DNA from: Pseudomonas oryzagri | Lineage (GTDB): Bacteria; Pseudomonadota; Gammaproteobacteria; Pseudomonadales; Pseudomonadaceae | Reading direction: 5' to 3' | Assembly (NCBI RefSeq): GCF_020831405.1 | Contig: NZ_JAJHPU010000002.1 | Location: 98,698-162,697 of the forward strand | DNA length: 64,000 nucleotides | In this document: in pieces, positions 9,603 through 18,884 of the stretch | Numbering within the stretch: the first letter of the stretch is position 1 | How the letters are laid out: each line of letters begins with the position of its first letter | Notes under the pieces: model-generated | Databases searched by the model: none | What the model saw: the letters and a program-made list of their open reading frames with translations, nothing else | What the model was told of the DNA's origin: nothing | Program-made: the position numbers and the translations under genes

Positions 9603-11030
9603 TCAGGAATGCCGCAACCAGCTGAGGAAGCCGCCTTTCTTGATGGCGACCGGCTTGTGCACCAGCAGCGAGGCGCTGGCCTGCTGGCGGAACTCCTGCA
9701 GTTTCGACAGTGCGCTGCCGACCTCGGTGCGCTCTTCGAGGCAGGCCTGCAGCATGTCCTTGTCGATGCGATAGATCACGCTGGAAGTCAGCGCGGTGAA
9801 ACGCGCCTGGGAGGGCGCGCCGAGCGTGACGCCCTCCTCCCCCATGACTTCCCCCGGCCCCATCCGCCCGGCCTCGACGAAACCCTCGCCGTCGGGGATC
9901 GACGCGGAGACCACACCCGTGCCGATCACCCACAGTTGCTCGCTGGCCGCACCGAACTCCAGCACCACCTGGCCGGCGGCAAACGGCTGCGCGACCAGCT
10001 GCTGGCTGAGACGGTCCTTCTCCTCGGCGTCCAGCGAGCGAAAGATCTTCACGTCATCCAGCAGGCGGCGGGCCTGGCTTGCCGGTACTTCGCGGGGGTT
10101 TTCGCCGGTCGCGATGCCGGCCGCGCGCAGATGGCGGTAGGCCAGGTCGAACATCAGGTTGCGTGCTTCGACCCGGTCGGTCCCGGCGCCGACGAAGCCG
10201 CTGGCCTCGTACTCCACCGAGGCGAGGTCGGAGCTTTTGATGACCACCTTGGCCTTGGGCGTCGGCAGCAGGACACTGACGCCCCGCAGGGTCTTGTGCA
10301 GCGCATCGAGCACCAGGCGTGGCCGCACCTGGGCGGAGACGGTCACGCTGATGGCGATCGCATGGACGTCGGCCGAGCGGTTGAGGTTGAGAATCTTGGC
10401 CTTGGCCGCGACCGAGTTGGGAATCACCAGCGTGCCGCCCTGGGCGGTCAGCAGATGGGTGGCGCGCCAGTCGATCTCGACCACCTTGCCCTCGGTGCCG
10501 TCGATGGCGATCCAGTCGTCCAGCCGATACGGCTTGGTGGTGTTCAGCACGATGCCGGAGAACACGTCGCTCAGGGTGTTCTGCAGGGCGAGGCCGACGA
10601 CGATGGCGACCACCCCGGAGGTCGCGAGCAGGCCCTTGACCGGCAGCTGCATGACGTAGGCCGCCGCGGCGACGATGGCGGCCAGGAAGATCGCCGCGCC
10701 GAGAACGTCCTTGAGCAGGCGGCCGGCGTGCCCGCTGCGCGGTATCAACAGCAGGCCGAGCACCACGGTGAGGGTGCGCGCCCCCAGCAGCCACCAGGCG
10801 ATCTCCAGGGCGGTCCCCATCATGTTCAGGGCGGCGTCCGGCCAGGGCGAGGGCTGCATCGGACTCATGCCGGCCCTGAAGATCAGCACGCTGTAGGCGG
10901 TGAAGAACACCAGCCGCAGGAGCACCCGCCCGACCTTTTGCTCCACCGGCAGCAGCCGCCAGCAGGCGAGGTCGGCCAGCAGGAGGCCGACGGCGAAGAT
11001 CATGGGGTGGTCGTGAATCACTGTGAACAT
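9603..11030 (-). CDS. MscS-type channel with cyclic-nucleotide-binding domain
   Basis: A 475-residue membrane protein. The N-terminal part has four to five hydrophobic segments (within about residues 10-170). The pore-lining MscS helix contains GVVAIVVGLALQNTLSDVFSGIV, followed by the MscS beta domain with DDWIAIDGTEGKVVEIDWRAT and VIPNS. From about residue 320 to 430 there is a cNMP-binding-like domain (LDAEEKDRLSQQL, GEVMGEEGVTLG, RFTAL). It is probably a small-conductance channel gated or tuned by a cyclic nucleotide or by membrane tension. The phosphate-binding cassette is only loosely conserved, so ligand binding is not certain. Monocistronic. Confidence 0.85.
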   Translation of the reverse strand: MFTVIHDHPMIFAVGLLLADLACWRLLPVEQKVGRVLLRLVFFTAYSVLIFRAGMSPMQPSPWPDAALNMMGTALEIAWWLLGARTLTVVLGLLLIPRSGHAGRLLKDVLGAAIFLAAIVAAAAYVMQLPVKGLLATSGVVAIVVGLALQNTLSDVFSGIVLNTTKPYRLDDWIAIDGTEGKVVEIDWRATHLLTAQGGTLVIPNSVAAKAKILNLNRSADVHAIAISVTVSAQVRPRLVLDALHKTLRGVSVLLPTPKAKVVIKSSDLASVEYEASGFVGAGTDRVEARNLMFDLAYRHLRAAGIATGENPREVPASQARRLLDDVKIFRSLDAEEKDRLSQQLVAQPFAAGQVVLEFGAASEQLWVIGTGVVSASIPDGEGFVEAGRMGPGEVMGEEGVTLGAPSQARFTALTSSVIYRIDKDMLQACLEERTEVGSALSKLQEFRQQASASLLVHKPVAIKKGGFLSWLRHS

Positions 11031-11144
11031 GCAACGCTCCGTCGCGGGAAGGGGGCTGGCGCGATGCGCTCATCCGCTATCCATAGTAAGCCTTCCACGC
11101 GCCACGTCCGCCCCTGCCCACCCGCCGCGGAAAAAAGTGCAGGC

Positions 11145-11174
11145 AAAAAAAAGCCTGACCCGCGAGGGTCAGGC
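11145..11174 (-). terminator. Intrinsic terminator
   Basis: On the minus strand GCCTGACCC, a four-base loop and GGGTCAGGC form a nine-pair stem followed by a run of eight T (A on the plus strand at 11145-11152). It ends the transcript of the gene at 11209-11538. Confidence 0.9.
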
Positions 11175-11208
11175 GAAACTGAGGGTTTGTTGCTCGTTTA
11201 AGCCGGGA

Positions 11209-11538
11209 TCAGCAGTAGCGGTCGATGTAGGCGACCTCGGGATTGCTGCGAACTGCCGGCCATTCCTGTTGCAGGGTCTGGTAGACGCGGCCGATGAAGT
11301 CCTTGTCGGCGGCGGCTTTCTTGCCCACGTAGCCCTTGCCACGGTGGTAGGTGCGCAGGCGGGCGCGCATGCTCGGGGTGCGCTTCTCGAATTCTTTCTC
11401 GCCCAGTTCCGGCGCCAGGTTGTCCAGATGCACCTCGCCGCACTCGCTGATCCACAGGATGTGGCTGCCGTGGGTGTCCTTGCGGGTGGCGAACAGCTTG
11501 GCCAATTGCTCGGGAGTGGGTTGGTTGTTCAGATTCAT
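11209..11538 (-). CDS. Conserved hypothetical protein (109 aa)
   Basis: A soluble 109-residue protein beginning MNLNNQPTPEQLAKLFATRK. It has the segment SHILWISECGEVHLDNLAP and a basic RTYHRGKGYVGKKAA patch. It resembles small conserved pseudomonad proteins of unknown role; no catalytic motif is seen. There is a good ribosome-binding region and a strong terminator, so it is a real monocistronic gene. A perfect palindrome (11598-11611) lies 60 bases upstream. Confidence 0.75.
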   Translation of the reverse strand: MNLNNQPTPEQLAKLFATRKDTHGSHILWISECGEVHLDNLAPELGEKEFEKRTPSMRARLRTYHRGKGYVGKKAAADKDFIGRVYQTLQQEWPAVRSNPEVAYIDRYC

Positions 11539-11597
11539 GGTATGAGCCCCTTAAATTGTTGATCGAAAACGTCGGTCTGAATTTGGGTGGACCCGGA

Positions 11598-11611
11598 TAC
11601 CGTCGACGGTA
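11598..11611. promoter_or_regulatory. Perfect 14-base palindrome
   Basis: TACCGTCGACGGTA, 60 bases upstream of the small gene at 11209-11538. The position suits an operator; the cognate regulator is unknown. Confidence 0.4.
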
Positions 11612-11986
11612 GGCCGACGTGTGCACGCGGGGTCGAATCTCAACCTGAGCCTGGTGTAGCGCTGATCCAAGCGAACTACAGGCGGCAGAGCGTTGAAGCC
11701 TGCGGCCGGTTCATCGGGGGCGGAAGGTGGCGGTGAGGCCTGCAGGATGCGAAGCGGAGGGCCTAACCGAACAGCGTACGGCCACAGCCAGCATCATGAG
11801 GACGTTTCACCAGCACATTCCATCCGGGGGACGAGCCTGCCAGTCAACTTCATCAGTCTGCCTTGTGGGCAGTACAAACACGGGAGTCCGGCTGGTGGGC
11901 CGGAGAGACGCTGGAACCCCTTGCCAGGGCCCCCGCATCTGGGAGTGGCTTCATCCTGCATTGCGGGATGGGCCCTCGTCAACAGA

Positions 11987-12016
11987 TTTGTAGCGTATTT
12001 TTTGTCGCACTACAAA
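11987..12016. repeat. Inverted repeat TTTGTAG / CTACAAA
   Basis: Seven-base arms at 11987-11993 and 12010-12016 flank a T-rich centre. It may be an operator or a weak hairpin downstream of the LuxR-type gene. Confidence 0.35.
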
Positions 12017-12160
12017 AGCACTGGAAAAAGCCAGTACCAAGGTAGCGGGTGGCACCTCGATGAAGGCGCTGCAGGTTGCCGCGGCACCGGGCCCCACGCC
12101 GACGCGCGCCGCCGCAGGGGGAGTGTTCGCCCTTCTCATGCGCCAGCCGACGGCACCGGG

Positions 12161-12787
12161 CTAACGCGCCATCACCACCCCTTCCAGCTCCAGCACCTCG
12201 CCGCTGTCGGAATAGATGCCGCAGCCGCGTTCCTGCACCACCCTTTCGCTGCCGTCGGCGCACAGCAGGCGGTAGGCCAGGTTGAACGGCCGGCCGTCCT
12301 GCAGGCCACGCTGCACGCCCAGCCACACGCGGTCGCGGTCGGCGGGGTGGATCAGGCTGCTGTAGCTGAGCCGCCGGCTGCCGACCAGTTGTGCCGGGCT
12401 GTAGCCGGTCAGCGCCTGACAGCCGGCGCTGACGTAGGCCATGCTCCAGTGCGGGTCGTTGCGGCATCGGTAGATCATCAGCGGCAGGTCGTCGAGCAGG
12501 TTGCCGAGATCCAGCGGGCTGACCGGTAGGAGGCGGGCGGCCGGCAGCGGCAGGCCCGCCTGCTCGCCGGCGCGGTGCGCCCAGGCGGCCAGCTCCAGCC
12601 GCGAGTGCAGGCCGAGCTTGCACAGCAAATGGCGCACGTGGACCTTCACGGTGCCGTCGCTGATGCCCATGTGGCGGGCGATCAGCTTGTTGCTCAGCCC
12701 TTCGGCGATCAGCCCGAGGGTCTGCCGCTCGCGGTCGGTGAGGCCGGCCAGCAGCTCGGGCGACGGCGGTTGCGGGAACCCCGTCAT
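12161..12787 (-). CDS. LuxR-type regulator with N-terminal HTH and C-terminal PAS
   Basis: A 208-residue protein from the ATG preceded by GGAGGAGGGG; longer upstream frames lack support. The LuxR/NarL helix-turn-helix is at residues about 14-75 (LTDRERQTLGLIAEGLSNK and ARHMGISDGTVKVHVRHLL). A PAS domain follows (about 95-205; MAYVSAGCQALTGYSPAQL and HPADRDRVW). The order is reversed compared with usual PAS-LuxR sensors. It presumably binds DNA in response to a small ligand or redox cue. It is divergent from tmm with a 353-base gap and could control it, but this is positional inference only. Confidence 0.8.
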   Translation of the reverse strand: MTGFPQPPSPELLAGLTDRERQTLGLIAEGLSNKLIARHMGISDGTVKVHVRHLLCKLGLHSRLELAAWAHRAGEQAGLPLPAARLLPVSPLDLGNLLDDLPLMIYRCRNDPHWSMAYVSAGCQALTGYSPAQLVGSRRLSYSSLIHPADRDRVWLGVQRGLQDGRPFNLAYRLLCADGSERVVQERGCGIYSDSGEVLELEGVVMAR

Positions 12788-13140
12788 CCCCTCCTCCCGG
12801 GCAGGCGAATAGGCGTGATCGACTGCGGCGCCATGGTCTTCCCTCGCTGAATGGATGGCTGCGCAAATGCAGCAAGTTCCGTGCCCTTTAGCGTCCCCCG
12901 CCACAACCCCCAGTAAACAATCTTTCTCCCTGTGCATGGTCGGCGAAGTGCCCGCAGCCTGCACCAAGGCGAGGCGCCATGCGCCTTTCCTGCCTGTTCA
13001 CGGTGCCCGCACGGGCGCCTCTACCCCGAACGGAGTATCTCCACCGGCAGAGTTTCGCAGCGGCGCGGTCGCGGTAGCGTAATTCGCAACGGGAAACTTT
13101 ATTTCCTATCAATCCGCAATCTTCGTTTCAGGAGCTGACC
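12788..13140. other. Divergent promoter region between luxR-type gene and tmm
   Basis: There is no gene in these 353 bases. It carries the tmm ribosome-binding site (CAGGAG before the ATG at 13141) and the motif GGGAAA-N5-TTTC at 13091-13105. No good sigma-54 element with ten-base spacing was found. Confidence 0.6.
13091..13105. promoter_or_regulatory. GGGAAA-N5-TTTC motif upstream of tmm
   Basis: GGGAAACTTTATTTC, an interrupted palindrome (GAAA/TTTC), 36 bases before the tmm start. The same spacing and outer bases occur twice between gmaS and the XRE-cupin regulator (49307-49321 and 49405-49419). It may be a shared operator for methylamine genes. Confidence 0.4.
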
Positions 13141-14511
13141 ATGACCACTCGTATCGCCATCATCGGCGCCGGCCCTTGCGGCCTGGCCCAACTGCGCGCC
13201 TTCCAGTCCGCCAAGGCCAAGGGCGCCGAGATTCCCGAACTGGTGTGCTTCGAGAAGCAGCAGGACTGGGGCGGCATGTGGAACTACACCTGGCGCACCG
13301 GCCTCGACGAGAACGGCGAGCCGGTGCACGGCAGCATGTACCGCTACCTGTGGTCGAACGGGCCCAAGGAGTGCCTGGAGTTCGCCGACTACACCTTCGA
13401 CGAGCACTTCGGCCGGCCGATGGGCTCCTTCCCGCCCCGCGAAGTGCTGTGGGACTACATCAAGGGCCGCGTCGAGAAGGCCGGCGTGCGCGACTACATC
13501 CGCTTCAACAGCGCCGTGCGCCACGTGAGCTTCGATCCGGCCAGCGAGCTGTTCACCGTCAGCGTGCACGACTACACCAGGAACGAGACCTACTCGGAAA
13601 CCTTCGACTACGTGGTCTGCGCCAGCGGCCACTTCTCCACCCCCAGCGTCCCCTACTTCCCGGGCTTCGAGAGCTTCGCCGGGCGCGTGCTGCACGCCCA
13701 CGACTTCCGCGACGCGCTGGAATTCAAGGGCAAGGACGTGCTGATCGTCGGCGCCAGCTACTCCGCCGAGGACATCGGCTCGCAGTGCTACAAGTACGGC
13801 GCGCGCTCGATCACCAGCTGCTACCGCAACACGCCGATGGGCTACAAGTGGCCGGCCAACTGGGAGGAGAAGCCGCTGCTGCAGCGCGTCGAGGGCAGCA
13901 CCGCGCACTTCGCCGACGGCAGCCAAAAGCACGTCGACGCGGTGATCCTGTGCACCGGCTACAAGCACCACTTCAGCTTCCTGCCCGAGGAGCTGACCCT
14001 CAAGACCGACAACCGCCTGTGGCCGCTGAACCTCTACAAGGGCGTGTTCTGGGAAGACAACCCGAAGATGATCTACCTGGGCATGCAGGACCAGTGGTAC
14101 AGCTTCAACATGTTCGACGCCCAGGCCTGGTACGTGCGCGACGTGCTGCTCGGCCGCATCGCCCTGCCCAGCCAGGAAGAGATGCACGCCGAGGACCTGG
14201 CCTGGCGCGCCGAGGAGGAAACCCTGCAGAACGCCCAGGAAATGTTCGAGTTCCAGGGCAAGTACATCCAGCAGCTGATCGACGCCACCGACTACCCGAG
14301 CTTCGACATCGCCGCGGTGAACCAGACCTTCCTCGATTGGAAGCACGACAAGTACGAGGACATCATGGGCTACCGCAACAAGTGCCACCGCTCGCTGATG
14401 ACCGGAACCATGGCCACCCCGCACCACACCCCCTGGCTGGAAGCGCTCGACGACTCGATGGCCGCCTACCTCTCCGATGAGCCGGAACAGCGCCTGAAGT
14501 CGGTGAGCTGA
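13141..14511 (+). CDS. tmm: Trimethylamine monooxygenase (flavin-containing)
   Basis: A 456-residue class B flavin monooxygenase of the Tmm type, which oxidises trimethylamine to trimethylamine N-oxide with NADPH and O2. The FAD Rossmann motif is [11 protein letters not shown] (residues 7-17), the FMO fingerprint is [11 protein letters not shown] (about 179-189), and the NADPH motif is [12 protein letters not shown] (about 202-213). The Tmm-typical [12 protein letters not shown] and [19 protein letters not shown] are both present. The following gene is the TMAO demethylase, which supports the substrate assignment over other FMOs. CAGGAG precedes the ATG. Confidence 0.93.
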   Translation: MTTRIAIIGAGPCGLAQLRAFQSAKAKGAEIPELVCFEKQQDWGGMWNYTWRTGLDENGEPVHGSMYRYLWSNGPKECLEFADYTFDEHFGRPMGSFPPREVLWDYIKGRVEKAGVRDYIRFNSAVRHVSFDPASELFTVSVHDYTRNETYSETFDYVVCASGHFSTPSVPYFPGFESFAGRVLHAHDFRDALEFKGKDVLIVGASYSAEDIGSQCYKYGARSITSCYRNTPMGYKWPANWEEKPLLQRVEGSTAHFADGSQKHVDAVILCTGYKHHFSFLPEELTLKTDNRLWPLNLYKGVFWEDNPKMIYLGMQDQWYSFNMFDAQAWYVRDVLLGRIALPSQEEMHAEDLAWRAEEETLQNAQEMFEFQGKYIQQLIDATDYPSFDIAAVNQTFLDWKHDKYEDIMGYRNKCHRSLMTGTMATPHHTPWLEALDDSMAAYLSDEPEQRLKSVS

Positions 14512-14542
14512 CCCCGCGGCGAGCGGCTTGCGCAGCTTCGCA

Positions 14543-14571
14543 GGGTGGGTGACCGCGAGCGTTACCCACCC
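14543..14571. repeat. Intercistronic hairpin between tmm and tdm
   Basis: GGGTGGGT and ACCCACCC form an eight-pair stem with a 13-base loop. There is no T-run, so it is more likely an mRNA processing or stability hairpin than a terminator. A similar hairpin lies at 27728-27755. Confidence 0.5.
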
Positions 14572-14681
14572 GGGAGCCGCCGGGTGGCCATCCACCCTGC
14601 AGCACTGCCAAGCCCCCGCCCCTGCAGATGGGCCAGAGCCCACCCGGAATCTTCCGCCGCGCATCCGCACAGGAGCCTTGC

Positions 14682-17021
14682 ATGCACATGCCCGTGATTT
14701 CCCGACCGCGCGAGCCCGCGCTGTTCGCCCGCGCCCCGGCGCTGGAGCGCCACCGCGTCGCGCCGGGCGGGCTGACCGTGATCGACCTCGAGGCCGGCGA
14801 CCGCCTCGAGGTGATCGACCTCGAAGGCCGGCAGAGCGCCGAGCTGCTGGCCTTCGCCGCCGGCCGCGCCGCGCTGGCCGACCTCGGCCTGACCGCCAGC
14901 CCCGGCGCGCGCTTTATCGGCACGCTGCTCGCCGACGGCAGCACCGAGTCGGTGCATACCCGCCTCGGCCTGGCCAAGCGCGACATCGACTGTCGGGCGC
15001 TGCCCGACGCTGCCCGCCTGTGGGACGACGACACCCCGGCCGGCTTTTCCCGCCAGTTCAGCGCGGGCACCGAACTGCTGGTGATCGTCGCCGCGCCCGG
15101 CGGCCGCGTCGCGGTGGACAGCCAGCAGCGCGCCAGCGAGCTGCGCCTGATCATCCAGCGCGCCAATCCGCGCAGCGTGCTGGCCCCGCCGCTGCCGGCG
15201 CCGCTCGGCGAGCTGGTCGACGAGTTCACCATCAGCCCCGGCAGCGCGCGCGACTACGTGGTCGAGGCCGGCCAGTACATCCAGGTGCTGGATGTCGCCG
15301 GCCGGCAGTGCTCGGACTTCGTCGCCTTCGACCGCCGCGGCCTCGACGCCGGCCGCGAGATCGACCTCGACCCGACCGTCACCCGCACCCTCAACGGCAA
15401 CGCCTATCCCGGGCCGGGGCTGTTTTCCAAGTTCTTCGACCGCAACATGCAGCCGATGCTGGAAGTGGTACGCGACACCGTCGGCCGCCACGACACCTTC
15501 GCCCTCGCCTGCGCCGCGCGCTACTACGAGGCCCAGGGCTACTTCGGGCACGCAAACTGCAGCGACAACCTCAGCCGCGCGCTGGCCCGCCACGGCGTCA
15601 GCGGCCGTCCCGGCTGGCCGGCGATCAACTTCTTCTACAACACCGGCATCGACGCCCACCAGCAGCTGACCCTCGACGAGCCCTGGTCGCGACCCGGCGA
15701 CTACGTGCTGCTGCGCGCGATGACCGACCTGGTGTGCGCCAACAGCTCCTGCCCGGACGACATCGACCCGGCCAACGGCTGGCAGCCGACCGACATCCAC
15801 ATCCGCGTGTATTCCGCCAAGGAGCGCTTCAGCATGGCCATGGCCACCCGCAAGACCGCCGACGCCGATCCGGTGCTGACCCGCGAGAGCGGCTTCCACC
15901 CCGGCACCTCGGCGCTGACCGGCAATTTCGTCGACTACCGCGGCTGGTGGACGCCGACCCACTACGCGGGCTTCGGCGCCATCGAGGAGTACCACGGCTG
16001 CCGCGAGCGGGTGGCGGTGATGGACCTGTCCGCGCTGCGCAAGTTCGAGGTGCTCGGCCCGGACGCCGAGGCGCTGCTCAACTACTGCCTGACCCGCGAC
16101 GTGCGCAAGCTGGCGGTCGGCCAGGTGGTCTACTCGGCGATGTGCTACGAGCACGGCGGCATGCTCGACGACGGCACCCTGCTGCGCCTCGGCCCGGACG
16201 CCTTCCGCTGGGTCGGCGGCGAGGACTTCGCCGGCGACTGGCTGCGCCAGCAGGCCGACAAGCTCGGCATGAAGGTGTGGGTGAAGTCGGCCTCCGAGCA
16301 GATCCACAACGTCGCCGTGCAGGGGCCGCGCTCGCGCGAGCTGCTCAGCCAGATGATCTGGACGCCGCCCAGCCAGCCCAAGCTGGAAGAGCTCGGTTGG
16401 TTCCGCTTCCTGGTCGGCCGCCTGGGCGACTACAACGGCTGCCCGGTCATGGTCTCGCGCACCGGCTACACCGGCGAGCTGGGCTACGAGATCTGGTGCC
16501 ATCCCACCGATGCCATGCAGGTCTGGCAGCGCCTCTGGCAGCTCGGCGAGCCCTTGGGCCTGGTGCCGCTCGGCCTGCACGCGCTGGACACCCTGCGCAT
16601 CGAGGCCGGGCTGATCTTCGCCGGCTACGAATTCTGCGACCAGACCGATCCGTTCGAGGCCGGCATCGGCTTCTGCGTGCCGCTGAAGAGCAAGCAGGAC
16701 GACTTCATCGGCCGCGAAGCGCTGCTGCGGCGCAGCACCCACCCGCAGCACAAGCTGGTCGGCCTGGTGCTGGACGGCAACGAGCCGGCGCAGCACGGCG
16801 ACTGCGTGCGCGACGGCCGCGCGCAGATCGGCGTGGTCACCAGCGCCACCCGCTCGCCCATCACCGGCAAGAACGTCGCCCTTTGCCGCCTGGACATCGG
16901 CTACTGCGCGCCCGGCACGGCGGTGGAGATCGGCAAGCTCGACGGTCAGCAGAAACGCATCGCCGCCACGGTGAGCGCACCGATCTTCTACGACCCGGAC
17001 AAGAGCCGTGTGCGCGCCTGA
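14682..17021 (+). CDS. tdm: Trimethylamine N-oxide demethylase
   Basis: A 779-residue two-domain protein. Residues about 1-390 are DUF1989-like, with the conserved cysteines in RQCSDF (Cys210), HANCSDN (Cys293) and VCANSSC (Cys352, Cys357) available for the Zn site used in Tdm. Residues about 400-779 are a GcvT-like tetrahydrofolate domain (VAVMDLSALRKFEV, RTGYTGELGYEIW, LDTLRIEAG). Tdm converts TMAO to dimethylamine and formaldehyde, and the folate domain captures the one-carbon unit. AGGAG six bases before the ATG of MHMPVIS fixes the start; the frame opens 18 codons earlier. It is 170 bases after tmm and 99 bases before an ammonium transporter, probably one operon. Confidence 0.92.
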   Translation: MHMPVISRPREPALFARAPALERHRVAPGGLTVIDLEAGDRLEVIDLEGRQSAELLAFAAGRAALADLGLTASPGARFIGTLLADGSTESVHTRLGLAKRDIDCRALPDAARLWDDDTPAGFSRQFSAGTELLVIVAAPGGRVAVDSQQRASELRLIIQRANPRSVLAPPLPAPLGELVDEFTISPGSARDYVVEAGQYIQVLDVAGRQCSDFVAFDRRGLDAGREIDLDPTVTRTLNGNAYPGPGLFSKFFDRNMQPMLEVVRDTVGRHDTFALACAARYYEAQGYFGHANCSDNLSRALARHGVSGRPGWPAINFFYNTGIDAHQQLTLDEPWSRPGDYVLLRAMTDLVCANSSCPDDIDPANGWQPTDIHIRVYSAKERFSMAMATRKTADADPVLTRESGFHPGTSALTGNFVDYRGWWTPTHYAGFGAIEEYHGCRERVAVMDLSALRKFEVLGPDAEALLNYCLTRDVRKLAVGQVVYSAMCYEHGGMLDDGTLLRLGPDAFRWVGGEDFAGDWLRQQADKLGMKVWVKSASEQIHNVAVQGPRSRELLSQMIWTPPSQPKLEELGWFRFLVGRLGDYNGCPVMVSRTGYTGELGYEIWCHPTDAMQVWQRLWQLGEPLGLVPLGLHALDTLRIEAGLIFAGYEFCDQTDPFEAGIGFCVPLKSKQDDFIGREALLRRSTHPQHKLVGLVLDGNEPAQHGDCVRDGRAQIGVVTSATRSPITGKNVALCRLDIGYCAPGTAVEIGKLDGQQKRIAATVSAPIFYDPDKSRVRA

Positions 17022-17120
17022 GCGCCGCCGGCCCGCGATTCGCGCAGCGCGCCGGCCCACCGCCGACGTCCGCTGCCCTGCCTTTTGACCATCTATCGAC
17101 CTTAACGTGAGGAACAGACC

Positions 17121-18440
17121 ATGAAGCGATTCGGCCTTCTGCGTCGCAGCCTGATCGGCACCCTATTGCTGGCGAGCGCGCTCGGCGTCTCGGCGGAAGA
17201 AACGGCTCCGGCCCTGAACAGCGGCGACACCGCCTTCCTGGTGGTGTGCTCGCTGGTGGTGCTGCTGATGACCCTGCCGGGCCTGGGCATGTTCTACGGC
17301 GGCATGGCGCGCAGCAAGAACGTGCTGTCGGTGCAGATGCAGGTGTTCTCCGGCGCCGCGCTGATGGCGCTACTGTTCGCCATCTACGGCTACAGCCTGA
17401 CCTTCACCGACGGCGGCGGCCTGCAGGCGATCATCGGCGGCACCGACAAGCTGTTCCTCCAGGGCGTCGGCGCGGACTCCCTGCAGGGCACGATTCCCGA
17501 GCTGCTGTACTTCCTGTTCATGCTGCTGTTCGCCGCGATCACCCCGCCGATCATCGTCGGCTCCTTCGCCGAACGCATGAAGTTCGCCGCCGTCATGCTG
17601 TTCATGGCGATCTGGCTGACCATCAACTACATCCCCATGGCGCACATGGCCTGGGGCGGCGGCTGGGTGTTCAACCTCGGCGTGCAGGACTTCGCCGGCG
17701 GCAACGTGGTGCACCTCAACGTCGGCATCGCCTCGCTGGTCGGCGCCTGGCTGATCGGCCGCCGCCGCGGCTTCGGCACCCAGACCCTGTCGCCGCACAA
17801 CATGACCATGACCGTGACCGGCGGCTGCCTGCTGTGGGTCGGCTGGCTGGGCTTCTGCGGCGGCTGCGTGCTGGCGGCCAACGGCTTCGCCATGCTGGTG
17901 ATCGTCAACACCATGCTGGCCAGCTGCGCCGGCGCGCTGGCCTGGATGCTCGCCGAGTGGAAGTACCGCGGCAAGCCGAGCATGTTCGGCGCGGTGTCCG
18001 GCGCCATCGCCGGCCTGGTGGCGGTCACCCCGGCCTGCGGCTTCGTCGGCCCGATGGGCGCCATCGCCCTCGGTCTGATCGCCGCGCCGGTCTGCGTCTG
18101 GGCGGTCGACAAGCTCAAGCCGCTGATCGGCCTGGACGACGCCTTCGACGTGTTCGGCGTGCACGGCGTGGCCGGCATCGTCGGCGGCCTGCTCACCCCG
18201 GTATTCGCCATGACCGCGCTCGGCGGCCAGGGCTTCGCCGAAGGGCGCGACCTGCTCGACCAGCTGGCGGTCAACGGCGGCGTGATGCTGTTCAGCATCC
18301 TCTACTCGGCGCTGAGCAGCTGGGTGGCCTTCAAGCTCGCCGCCGTGCTGTGCGGCGGCCTGCGCGTCGACGAGGAGCACGAGGTGGACGGCCTGGACCT
18401 CTCCAGCCACGGCGAGGTCGGCTACAAGTACGCCAACTGA
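17121..18440 (+). CDS. amtB: Ammonium/methylammonium transporter (first copy)
   Basis: A 439-residue Amt protein with a signal-like N-terminus and about 11 membrane segments. Family signatures are GLGMFYGGMARSKNVLS, GSFAERMKF, DFAGGNVVHLNVG and DVFGVHGVAGIVGGLL. It should conduct ammonium, and possibly methylammonium, across the inner membrane. It directly follows tmm-tdm, suggesting that it recovers nitrogen released during methylated-amine use. No glnK lies beside it. A strong terminator follows at 18521. Confidence 0.9.
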   Translation: MKRFGLLRRSLIGTLLLASALGVSAEETAPALNSGDTAFLVVCSLVVLLMTLPGLGMFYGGMARSKNVLSVQMQVFSGAALMALLFAIYGYSLTFTDGGGLQAIIGGTDKLFLQGVGADSLQGTIPELLYFLFMLLFAAITPPIIVGSFAERMKFAAVMLFMAIWLTINYIPMAHMAWGGGWVFNLGVQDFAGGNVVHLNVGIASLVGAWLIGRRRGFGTQTLSPHNMTMTVTGGCLLWVGWLGFCGGCVLAANGFAMLVIVNTMLASCAGALAWMLAEWKYRGKPSMFGAVSGAIAGLVAVTPACGFVGPMGAIALGLIAAPVCVWAVDKLKPLIGLDDAFDVFGVHGVAGIVGGLLTPVFAMTALGGQGFAEGRDLLDQLAVNGGVMLFSILYSALSSWVAFKLAAVLCGGLRVDEEHEVDGLDLSSHGEVGYKYAN

Positions 18441-18884
18441 GGAGCGCCCCGGCGGCGGCCGCCGGCGGGAGTACCCTCCCCCGTGACGGCCACCCACCGC
18501 CACGCCATGGCGCCATCACCATGCCCCCGATGCTGCATCGGGGGCATGCTCTTTTGTGGGGCAGGACTGCCCCACGCCCCATCGCCGTTGCGGCAATCAG
18601 GCCGGCAACGCCCGCCAACATGCCGCCTGCCGCCGTCAAGATCGCCATTTTCCCCTTCCGCAGCGGGCACGCCGGCGCCTGGTACGGAACGTGCTTATGC
18701 AATGGCGACTGAACGATGCGGAGCCACCTTGCCGTGTACCAACCGGGTGGCGGCGCCGGTCTGCCGAAGATCCGGCGACCGACGACCCTTCTGGCTGTAC
18801 CGCACAACAACAATCCGCGATGACCAGCTAGCGAGCCGTGGCCGGCGCCTTCGCGCCCCGTCCACGCTGCGCCGAGGTGCACCC
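18441..18884. other. Gene-free gap after amtB, with terminator
   Basis: These 444 bases hold the amtB terminator (18521-18557) and an early CCGGCGGC/GCCGCCGG hairpin near 18448. No open frame here has a plausible start and codon use, so nothing else is called. Confidence 0.5.
18521..18557 (+). terminator. Intrinsic terminator after amtB
   Basis: ATGCCCCCGATG and its exact complement CATCGGGGGCAT form a 12-pair stem with a three-base loop, followed by GCTCTTTT. Confidence 0.9.

Larger units (their letters stand above)
11539..12160. other. 622-base stretch without a convincing gene
   Basis: It holds the palindrome TACCGTCGACGGTA (11598-11611) and, further right, TTTGTAG facing CTACAAA across 16 bases (11987-12016). 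Open frames here have atypical codon use. Composition is less GC3-biased than neighbouring genes. It may contain a decayed gene or an RNA, but nothing can be named. Confidence 0.5.
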
